A stretch of DNA of 22,565 bases. Origin: an uncultured Leptotrichia sp. (GTDB lineage Bacteria > Fusobacteriota > Fusobacteriia > Fusobacteriales > Leptotrichiaceae). The notes under the pieces were generated by a model, which searched no databases, had not been told where the DNA came from, and worked only from the letters and a program-made list of their open reading frames with translations. This document shows, one piece after another, positions 1 through 5,937 of the stretch. Both the position numbers and the translations under genes were made by a program. Each line of letters begins with the position of its first letter. Positions within the stretch are counted from its first letter, which is position 1. The stretch covers positions 1 to 22,565 of the forward strand of contig CALIJH010000011.1 of assembly GCA_938017765.1 (NCBI GenBank). Direction: 5' to 3'.

Positions 1-1
1 A

Positions 2-121
2 ATAGTAAAAAATAAGGATGAGATAATAGAATATTTAAAGAAATCGGAAATCATAGATACTTCGGAATTTTTTAGAAAAAACAATGAAATAGATAAAATT
101 TTAAAAGAACTGTATAAATAG
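2..121 (+). CDS. C-terminal end of an unrecognised protein (5' partial)
   Basis: An open frame enters from the left edge and ends at a TAG at 119-121, giving 39 residues that finish in KILKELYK. The tail is charged, rich in Lys, Glu and Ile, and looks helical. Codon use matches the downstream genes, so it is probably the genuine end of a gene in the same direction. There is too little sequence to name a family. The gap to trmB is 82 nt, so the two could be cotranscribed. Confidence 0.5.
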   Translation: MVKNKDEIIEYLKKSEIIDTSEFFRKNNEIDKILKELYK

Positions 122-203
122 AAAAATTATATGAATACTGTATAAAATCATAAATTTTGTATAGATTCTGAATTTTATATAAAATAATGAAAGGAAATAA
201 AAA

Positions 204-950
204 TTGGAAATAAAAGAAATTGGCGAAAAAATAGATAAAAAAGTAAATGAAAAATCAGAAGAAAACAGGAAGGAAATATGGCAATATTTTTTTGAAAAAC
301 CTAAAAAAAACTATAATAAATATATGTATGAAATGACTGAATATCCTGAATATCTGATGTACGACAATGAAGAAGTGAACAGTCATAAAGGGAAATGGCA
401 AAAATATTTTAAAAATGAGAATGATATATATCTTGAAATAGGTTGCGGAAGTGGAAATTTTACAGTGGGGAATGCAGAAAAATTTCAGAACAGAAATTAT
501 ATAGCTCTCGAGTTGAGATTTAAAAGACTTGTAATGGGAGCAAGAAAATCAAAAAAAAGAAACTTGAAAAATATATTATTTATAAGAAAAAGAGGAGAAA
601 CAATACTTGATTTTATAGATAAAAATGAAATATCAGGAATATACATTAATTTTCCTGACCCTTGGGAAGGAGAAGAACATAAAAGAATTATAAGCAGAGA
701 ATTGTTTGAAAAACTGGATACAATCTTAAAAACAGACGGGAAACTGTATTTCAAAACAGACCATAAGAAGTATTATGAAGATGTGCTTGAGCTGGTAAAT
801 AACATTAGCGGATATAATATTGTCTATCATACTGATGATTTACATAATACTGAAAAAGCTAAAGAAAATATAAAAACTGAATTTGAGCAGATGTTTCTAA
901 GTAAGCATAAGATGAATATAAAATATGTGGAGATAGAAAAGAAAAAATAA
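204..950 (+). CDS. trmB: tRNA (guanine-N7-)-methyltransferase TrmB
   Basis: A SAM-dependent cytosolic enzyme that makes m7G at position 46 of tRNA variable loops. The 248-residue product has the Rossmann SAM motif YLEIGCGSGNF at about 76-86, followed by an acidic LEL segment near 102-104. The family signature INFPDPW lies at 148-154, followed by HKR, and the conserved FKTDH at 183-187. The roughly 70 residues before motif I are rich in Lys and Glu and make it slightly longer than many TrmB proteins. The start is a TTG at 204 with AAAGGA about 8 nt upstream; the next in-frame ATG would cut off 40 residues. It reads in the same direction as the partial gene before it and is followed by the rplU promoter. 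Confidence 0.93.
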   Translation: MEIKEIGEKIDKKVNEKSEENRKEIWQYFFEKPKKNYNKYMYEMTEYPEYLMYDNEEVNSHKGKWQKYFKNENDIYLEIGCGSGNFTVGNAEKFQNRNYIALELRFKRLVMGARKSKKRNLKNILFIRKRGETILDFIDKNEISGIYINFPDPWEGEEHKRIISRELFEKLDTILKTDGKLYFKTDHKKYYEDVLELVNNISGYNIVYHTDDLHNTEKAKENIKTEFEQMFLSKHKMNIKYVEIEKKK

Positions 951-1046
951 AAAGTAATTATTATATTAACTACAGGGTAAGAAAAAATTTTTATAAAAAT
1001 TTGAAAAAAATATCTAAAAATATATAGAATTTTAAAAAATTCAAAA

Positions 1047-1075
1047 TTGACAAAAATAATAAAATATGCTATATT
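1047..1075 (+). promoter_or_regulatory. sigma-70 type promoter of the rplU-prp-rpmA operon
   Basis: A perfect TTGACA -35 box at 1047-1052 is followed by 17 bp and TATATT at 1070-1075. This is the best promoter match in the window. Transcription would begin near 1082, leaving an untranslated leader of roughly 67 nt before rplU. Confidence 0.82.
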
Positions 1076-1081
1076 GTTACA

Positions 1082-1148
1082 GTATACGCATAAATTGGGT
1101 GGCTAATACCTATAATTTAGCGATTTTGAAATTTTGGAGGTGAACATA
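1082..1148 (+). promoter_or_regulatory. structured 5' leader of rplU (candidate L21 leader)
   Basis: Between the predicted start of transcription and the rplU ATG, TAAATT (1091-1096) can pair with AATTTA (1114-1119). The stem extends through a G-U pair and GGT/ACC (1098-1100 with 1108-1110), closing a 7-nt loop GGCTAAT. The SD GGAGG at 1136-1140 lies just downstream. Autoregulatory L21 leaders are known ahead of rplU-ysxB-rpmA in Firmicutes. That this one is homologous or binds L21 is inference; only position and fold are seen. Confidence 0.45.
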
Positions 1149-1457
1149 ATGTTTGCAGTAATAAAAACAGGTGGAAAACAGTATAAAGTTGAAGTTGGAA
1201 CTGTATTAAAAGTTGAAAAATTAGCCGCTGAAGTAGATTCAGATGTAGAAATTAAAGAAGTTTTATTAATCGGAGAAGGAGATAACGTAACTGTCGGAAC
1301 TCCATTAGTAAATTCCGCTTCTGTTGTTGCTACAGTTAAAGAACACGGAAAAGGTAAAAAGAAGATTAATTTCAAATACAATAAAAAAACTTATTACAGA
1401 AAAAAAGGACACAGACAACAATATACAACTATTGAAATCAAATCAATCAATGCTTAA
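1149..1457 (+). CDS. rplU: 50S ribosomal protein L21
   Basis: A 102-residue 23S rRNA-binding protein of the large subunit, of normal family length. It begins MFAVIKTGGKQYKV, the classic L21 N-terminus, and carries the basic HGKGKKKINFKYNKKTYYRKKGHRQ-type C-terminal region (about residues 68-94) that contacts rRNA. The start is the ATG at 1149, not the in-frame TTG at 1134, because GGAGG at 1136-1140 is the ribosome binding site and the ATG start gives the family N-terminus. It is the first gene of the rplU-prp-rpmA operon. Confidence 0.97.
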   Translation: MFAVIKTGGKQYKVEVGTVLKVEKLAAEVDSDVEIKEVLLIGEGDNVTVGTPLVNSASVVATVKEHGKGKKKINFKYNKKTYYRKKGHRQQYTTIEIKSINA

Positions 1458-1482
1458 TATTAAGTCGGAAAGCTGAATTTCA

Positions 1483-1818
1483 ATGATAAGAATAGAAATC
1501 AGAAAAAAAAGTAAAAGAATTGTATATTTTGAAATTAAAGGTCATGCGGATTTTAAAGAATATGGGCAGGATATAATTTGCTCAGCAGTATCTGCAGTAG
1601 CTCAAATGACGTTGAACGGATTGCTTGAAGTATTGAAACTGAAAAATCTTAAATATACTGAAAAAGAAGGATACATTTTCTGTGATTTGGAAAAGTCCGA
1701 ATTAAGTAATGAAGAATATGATAAAGCCGATATTCTGACTGAAGCAATGTTTTCATACTTACGGGAAGTATCCAAAATATATGAGAAATATGTAAATTTA
1801 AAAATAAGGGAGGTATAA
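1483..1818 (+). CDS. prp: ribosomal-processing cysteine protease Prp (YsxB family)
   Basis: Prp removes the N-terminal extension of L27 in bacteria whose rpmA product carries one, a step needed for functional ribosomes. The 111-residue protein has the diagnostic GHA...GQDIICSAVSA block: His21 and Cys33 correspond to the catalytic dyad, with the conserved small-residue helix (SAVSAVAQM) after the Cys. It lies between rplU and rpmA, the conserved place for this gene. Its stop is only 3 nt from the rpmA ATG, and the rpmA SD (GGGAGG) lies in its last codons, so protease and substrate are probably translationally linked. The ATG at 1483 has only a weak SD (GGAAAG). Confidence 0.93.
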   Translation: MIRIEIRKKSKRIVYFEIKGHADFKEYGQDIICSAVSAVAQMTLNGLLEVLKLKNLKYTEKEGYIFCDLEKSELSNEEYDKADILTEAMFSYLREVSKIYEKYVNLKIREV

Positions 1819-1821
1819 AAA

Positions 1822-2115
1822 ATGATATTAAAATTAAACTTACAGTTATTTGCCTCAAAAAAAGGACAAGGTTCTACAAGAAACGGAAGAGATTCCAATC
1901 CTAAATACTTAGGTGTAAAAAAATATGACGGTGAATTAGTAAAAGCGGGAAATATAATAGTTAGACAAAGAGGAACTAAATTTCACGCCGGAACAAATGC
2001 CGGATTAGGAAAAGATTATACATTATTCGCATTGACTGACGGATATGTAAAATTTGAAAATTTCGGAAAAGGTAAAAAAAGAGTAAGCATATACGCTGAA
2101 AAAAAAGAAGCTTAA
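1822..2115 (+). CDS. rpmA: 50S ribosomal protein L27, precursor with cleavable N-terminus
   Basis: A 97-residue large-subunit protein whose mature N-terminus reaches the peptidyl transferase centre. The ORF begins MILKLNLQLFASKKGQGS. The segment LNLQLFA matches the Prp recognition motif known from Staphylococcus aureus, where cleavage after FA leaves an N-terminus starting at the residue before KKG. Here that would remove 11 residues and leave SKKGQGSTRNGRDS, the usual L27 start. The rest (GRDSNPKYLGVK, GTKFHAGTNAG, GKDYTLFAL) is canonical. It follows prp by 3 nt and is followed by a terminator. Confidence 0.97.
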   Translation: MILKLNLQLFASKKGQGSTRNGRDSNPKYLGVKKYDGELVKAGNIIVRQRGTKFHAGTNAGLGKDYTLFALTDGYVKFENFGKGKKRVSIYAEKKEA

Positions 2116-2133
2116 TAATAACTGGAAATAAAC

Positions 2134-2169
2134 AAAAAAGGCAAAATCTTATAAGGATTTGTCTTTTTT
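2134..2169 (+). terminator. intrinsic terminator after rpmA
   Basis: AAAAAAGGCAAAATC (2134-2148) pairs with GGATTTGTCTTTTTT (2155-2169) across a TTATAA loop. The stem has one mismatch and a few wobble pairs, and the right arm ends in a T tract (TTTTTTATTTT). It lies about 20 nt after the rpmA stop, and closes the L21-Prp-L27 operon. Confidence 0.8.
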
Positions 2170-2203
2170 ATTTTATTAGAAAAGAGAATTTATAATATTT
2201 TTC

Positions 2204-2232
2204 TTAAAATTCGTCCGATAATATGATATAAT
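2204..2232 (+). promoter_or_regulatory. promoter of asnS, extended -10 type
   Basis: TATAAT at 2227-2232 is preceded by TGA (2224-2226), making an extended -10 element. A weak -35 (TTAAAA, 2204-2209) lies 17 bp upstream. It follows the rpmA terminator and precedes asnS by about 50 nt of leader. Confidence 0.62.
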
Positions 2233-2255
2233 TTATTAAAAATCAGAAATTACAG

Positions 2256-2292
2256 AAAGGAGTTATGTGATATAAATTATCGCATAGAAAAA
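2256..2292 (+). promoter_or_regulatory. asnS ribosome binding site with hairpin between SD and start codon
   Basis: A strong SD, AAAGGAG, lies at 2256-2262, but the asnS ATG is at 2293, a linear gap of 30 nt. In that gap TATGTGATA (2264-2272) pairs with TATCGCATA (2278-2286) over a 5-nt TAAAT loop: 9 base pairs, one of them G-U. Folding the hairpin leaves T2263 plus GAAAAA (2287-2292), about 7 unpaired nt, between SD and ATG, which is a normal spacing. No other SD lies near the ATG. An ATG directly after the SD is followed at once by TGA, so it cannot start a gene. Confidence 0.65.
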
Positions 2293-3681
2293 ATGTTATT
2301 AGAATTAAGAGAGTTGCAATTGAACCCTGAAAAATATTTGGATAAAGAAATAGAACTGAATGGCTGGATAAAAAAAATAAGAAGTCAGAAAACTTTTGGA
2401 TTTATAGAATTGAATGACGGTACATTTTTTAACGGAATTCAAGTTGTCATAGACGAAACATTACCTAATTTTGAAGAAATATCAAAATTGACAATTTCTT
2501 CATCTGTTAAAGTTTACGGGAAATTAGTGAAATCGGAAGGAAAAGGACAGGATTATGAGATAAAAGCTGATAAAGTCGAAATTTATAACAAATCGGATTC
2601 TGATTATCCTTTGCAAAATAAAAAACATACATTTGAATTTTTGAGAACCATTGCTCATTTAAGACCAAGAACAAATACATTTTTTGCAGTATTTAGAGTA
2701 AGATCCATGCTGGCTTATGCAATACACAAGTTCTTTCAGGAGAAAAATTTTGTATATGTTCAGACACCTATAATTACAGGTAGTGATGCTGAAGGTGCAG
2801 GAGAAATGTTCAGACTGACAACATTGGATTTGGAAAAGCTTCCGAAAACAGAAAAAGGTGATATAGATTTCAGACAGGATTTTTTCGGGAAAGAGTCCAA
2901 TCTGACAGTGAGCGGACAGCTGAATGTCGAAACATTCTGTACGGCATTTAAAAATACTTATACATTTGGTCCTACGTTTAGAGCCGAAAATTCCAATACA
3001 CCTAAACATGCAGCTGAATTCTGGATGATGGAACCCGAGATTGCATTTGCGGATTTAGATGTGAATATGGATATAATCGAAGAAATGATAAAATATATTG
3101 TAAAATATGTTATGGAAAATGCTAAAGAAGAAATGGAGTTCTTTAATAAATTTATCGACAAGGAACTGTTTGAAAGGCTTGATACACTTGTAAATTCCAA
3201 TTTTGAGAGAATAACTTATACTGAAGCTATCGAAATTCTGAAAAATACAAAGCAGAAGTTTGAATATAAAGTTGAATGGGGAATTGATTTACAAACCGAA
3301 CATGAAAGATATCTGGCTGAAAAACATTTTAAAAAACCGGTATTCGTAACGGATTATCCTAAAGATATAAAAGCATTTTATATGAAACTGAATGAGGATG
3401 GAAAAACGGTAAGAGCCGTAGACTTATTGGCACCGGGAATAGGAGAAATAGTAGGAGGAAGTCAAAGGGAAGATAACTACGATATTCTTTTGGAAAAAAT
3501 TCATAAAATGGGACTGAAAGAAGAAGACTACTGGTGGTATCTGGACTTAAGAAGATATGGAAGTGTACCTCATTCGGGATTTGGGCTGGGATTTGACAGA
3601 ATGTTGATGTATATAACAGGAATGACAAATATAAGGGACGTAATACCTTTCCCGAGAACAACTAAAAATCTTGAATTTTAA
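2293..3681 (+). CDS. asnS: asparaginyl-tRNA synthetase
   Basis: A class II aminoacyl-tRNA synthetase that charges tRNA-Asn with asparagine in the cytosol. The 462-residue length is normal for AsnRS. An N-terminal OB-fold anticodon-binding domain covers about residues 1-110 (ELNGWIKKIRSQKTFGFIELNDG). The catalytic core shows motif 2 as FRAENSN with Arg230, followed by HAAEFWMMEPE, and motif 3 as GFGLGFDRM with Arg436. The ending IRDVIPFPRT is typical of AsnRS rather than AspRS. The ATG at 2293 gives the expected N-terminus, but its SD is 30 nt away and appears to be brought near by a hairpin. It seems to be transcribed alone or with the TPR gene that follows by 97 nt. Confidence 0.96.
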   Translation: MLLELRELQLNPEKYLDKEIELNGWIKKIRSQKTFGFIELNDGTFFNGIQVVIDETLPNFEEISKLTISSSVKVYGKLVKSEGKGQDYEIKADKVEIYNKSDSDYPLQNKKHTFEFLRTIAHLRPRTNTFFAVFRVRSMLAYAIHKFFQEKNFVYVQTPIITGSDAEGAGEMFRLTTLDLEKLPKTEKGDIDFRQDFFGKESNLTVSGQLNVETFCTAFKNTYTFGPTFRAENSNTPKHAAEFWMMEPEIAFADLDVNMDIIEEMIKYIVKYVMENAKEEMEFFNKFIDKELFERLDTLVNSNFERITYTEAIEILKNTKQKFEYKVEWGIDLQTEHERYLAEKHFKKPVFVTDYPKDIKAFYMKLNEDGKTVRAVDLLAPGIGEIVGGSQREDNYDILLEKIHKMGLKEEDYWWYLDLRRYGSVPHSGFGLGFDRMLMYITGMTNIRDVIPFPRTTKNLEF

Positions 3682-3688
3682 TTATATA

Positions 3689-3716
3689 TTTAATTTAATA
3701 AAATTCTAAGTATAAT
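3689..3716 (+). promoter_or_regulatory. possible promoter of the TPR protein gene
   Basis: A perfect TATAAT (3711-3716) with only a weak -35 candidate (TTTAAT, 3689-3694) 16 bp upstream. It would give a leader of about 55 nt. In such AT-rich DNA a -10 match alone is weak evidence. Confidence 0.33.
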
Positions 3717-3778
3717 CATTTAAAATAGTGGGGAATAGAATTGTCTTATGTTTAAGATGATACTGAAACGGAGGGAAT

Positions 3779-4576
3779 ATGAAAAAATTTAGAAAAATTG
3801 CATTAAGTTTAATGCTGATATTTACTGTTGCAATGACAGTAAAAGGGGATTTGTTAGGAAAAATTCAGACGATAGATAATCTTATACAGAAAGGGAAGTA
3901 TGACAAAGCCGAGCAGGATGCGAGAAAACTTCTGAATGACCCGAATATAACACCGCAGGAAAAAGCTTCGATACAAAATTTATTAAATGAAATAGCTCAG
4001 AAAAGAAACGGTCAGACACAACAACAACCGAGTAATCAGCAGCAGGGTCAAAATGCCCAGTCGGAAATCGACAAAATAATATCCGAAGCGACTCAAAACG
4101 GAGACCCCAATGCAACAACAACCGATACAGGTACTGCTCCTGTTACTCAAACTGACGATGTTTCTGACGGTTCAAAATTCAACACATATAACAGCTATGA
4201 AAGTGCTGCCCTTGCAAAAAGAGATGCCAGTACGATTTTTCAGCTGTGTCAGCTATATTTTAAAGACGGATTATTTGAAAGAGCTGCCAATTTAGCGAAA
4301 AAAGACAGGTCAGGAGATATAAGAAATCTTTACGTGGTTGCGATAAGTTCAAGACTTATGGGGAATTATGACCAGTCTATAGATTATTACAACAGAATAC
4401 TGGCTTCGGCACCAGGGGAATCCCAAGCAAAATTAGGGATAGGAATAGCTTACAAAGGAAAAGGTGAATATGCTAAAGCCCTTGAATATCTGCGTTCTTA
4501 TTCGGCAACAAATCCCGACAGGGAAGTTTCAAGGGAGATTGCCATATTGAATGAAGTAATCACAAACAGTAAATAA
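3779..4576 (+). CDS. exported tetratricopeptide-repeat protein with a Gln/Asn-rich linker
   Basis: A 265-residue protein with a Sec-type signal peptide: a basic start (MKKFRKIA), a hydrophobic core to about residue 20, and probable cleavage near residue 22-24. There is no lipobox Cys. After a helical segment resembling one TPR (LIQKGKYDKAEQDARKLL, about 36-53) comes a low-complexity linker rich in Gln, Asn and Thr (about 76-130). The C-terminal half has TPR-like helix pairs (YFKDGLFERAANLAKK, GNYDQSIDYYNRIL, GKGEYAKALEYLRSY). It is probably a periplasmic or outer-membrane-associated scaffold. No enzyme motif is visible. The architecture loosely recalls the TPR tail of CpoB/YbgF proteins, but no tol or pal gene is nearby. 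The start ATG has the SD CGGAGGG 5-7 nt upstream. Confidence 0.8.
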   Translation: MKKFRKIALSLMLIFTVAMTVKGDLLGKIQTIDNLIQKGKYDKAEQDARKLLNDPNITPQEKASIQNLLNEIAQKRNGQTQQQPSNQQQGQNAQSEIDKIISEATQNGDPNATTTDTGTAPVTQTDDVSDGSKFNTYNSYESAALAKRDASTIFQLCQLYFKDGLFERAANLAKKDRSGDIRNLYVVAISSRLMGNYDQSIDYYNRILASAPGESQAKLGIGIAYKGKGEYAKALEYLRSYSATNPDREVSREIAILNEVITNSK

Positions 4577-4639
4577 TATAATTACAGGTAATAATTAATA
4601 AAATAATATTTTATATCAGAATTATAAAATGAAAAGATG

Positions 4640-4659
4640 TTGATTATAATATTAATCAA
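4640..4659. repeat. 20-nt inverted repeat upstream of dprA
   Basis: TTGATTA (4640-4646) and TAATCAA (4653-4659) form a perfect 7-bp inverted repeat around TAATAT. GAT/ATC flank it with small offsets. It has no T tract, so it is not a typical terminator. It could be an operator or simply AT-rich chance. The rest of the 177-nt gap shows no convincing promoter. Confidence 0.35.
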
Positions 4660-4753
4660 AATATCATTTAGAGTAAGCTTGAACAACAAAAGCAATTATA
4701 TAGAGTAAAGAACAAAAATAAAACTGAAATAAAATTAATTGGGGGATTAATTT

Positions 4754-5824
4754 ATGGGGTGGTTAAAACTTAGGGAAATAGGTATGAAAGATACTCATAT
4801 CAGAAAACTTATGAGCTACTATAAGAATTACGACGAACTTTTCCTTGAGGAAAATTTCAGGCTTTTTAATAATGATTTGAAGAGATTGCTTGAAAAAACA
4901 AAAAATACGGATATAAGTAAAGAACAGGATTTATATAATAAAAACAGGATTAGGATAATTAATGCGAATGATAGGGAATATCCGAAGAAATTGAAAGAAA
5001 TCATTGATTATCCCCTGTTTTTATATGTGAAAGGAAAAGCACTTAATCAAAATATAAATCTGAGTGATAATCAGAGAAAAAATATAGCAGTAGTAGGGAC
5101 AAGAAGAGTTACAAAATTTGGAAAAAGTTCCTGTGAAAAAATTGTAAAGGAGCTTCTGAATTATAATGTAAATCTGATTAGCGGTCTTGCTGAAGGGATT
5201 GATACAATAGCACTGGCTACTTATTCTGAAAAAAACGGGAATACGGTAGCTGTAGTGGGAAGTGGTCTTGATATTGTATATCCTTATGAAAATAAAATGT
5301 TGTGGGAAAGAATAAGCGAAAATGGTATAATTATAAGCGAATATCCTCTGGGAACAGAGCCGCTAAAATGGAATTTTCCAAGAAGAAATAGAATAATAGC
5401 GGGACTTTCAGACGGGATAATAATAGCTGAAAGCTTTAAAACTGGAGGTTCCCTGATAACAGCGGAACTCGGTTTTTCAATGAACAGAGAAATATTTGCT
5501 ATCCCCGGATTTATAAACTATCCGTCTTTTGAAGGCTGTAATAATCTGATAAAGGGAAATAAGGCGAAACTTATTACCTGTGCTGATGATATAGCAAAAG
5601 AATTTTTATGGGATATAAGCAAAGAAAAAAGTAAAGTAGCAAAATTAAATGAAGAAGAAAAAAAATTATTTGAATATATAAATGAGGAAAAAAGTCTCGA
5701 AGAAATTATGAAAGACATTCAGGACGAAATACCTCTAAATCATATTTTATCTATTCTTATGAGTTTAAAAATCAAAGGGCTGATAACGGAAACGGGTACT
5801 GCCAGATATATAAGAATAGTCTAA
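4754..5824 (+). CDS. dprA: DNA-processing protein DprA (Smf)
   Basis: DprA binds incoming single-stranded DNA during natural transformation and loads RecA. The 356-residue protein has an N-terminal helical domain (about 1-95), then the Rossmann-like DprA core starting AVVGTRR at 112-118. The core continues with LISGLAEGIDTIAL, VAVVGSGLDIVYP, GIIISEYPLGTEP, FPRRNRIIAGLSDGIIIAES, GSLITAELGFSMNR and FAIPG. A C-terminal winged-helix-like region (about 300-356) ends the protein. The start ATG has GGGGG about 8 nt upstream. It is followed by topA, the same pairing as in many Firmicutes. No other competence gene is in the window. Confidence 0.95.
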   Translation: MGWLKLREIGMKDTHIRKLMSYYKNYDELFLEENFRLFNNDLKRLLEKTKNTDISKEQDLYNKNRIRIINANDREYPKKLKEIIDYPLFLYVKGKALNQNINLSDNQRKNIAVVGTRRVTKFGKSSCEKIVKELLNYNVNLISGLAEGIDTIALATYSEKNGNTVAVVGSGLDIVYPYENKMLWERISENGIIISEYPLGTEPLKWNFPRRNRIIAGLSDGIIIAESFKTGGSLITAELGFSMNREIFAIPGFINYPSFEGCNNLIKGNKAKLITCADDIAKEFLWDISKEKSKVAKLNEEEKKLFEYINEEKSLEEIMKDIQDEIPLNHILSILMSLKIKGLITETGTARYIRIV

Positions 5825-5937
5825 AAATCACAAATGATAGAAATAGTATAATAAAATAATATAAATAATATGAGTGGTAATAGGTCCTTGCAAATAATCT
5901 AAAATATATAATTTATAAGAAATTTGAGGTGAGAGTT

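Noticed and set aside
1134..1148. In-frame TTG start for rplU upstream of the ATG
   Set aside because: The TTG overlaps the ribosome binding site GGAGG, and the ATG at 1149 gives the standard L21 N-terminus.
2265..2270. ATG directly after the strong SD upstream of asnS
   Set aside because: It is followed at once by TGA and is only 2 nt from the SD, so it cannot encode a peptide; the bases are better explained as part of the hairpin stem.
5929..5937. GTG start for topA
   Set aside because: It overlaps the GAGGTG SD; TTG at 5938 has proper spacing and yields the family start MAKKLVIVESPSKA.
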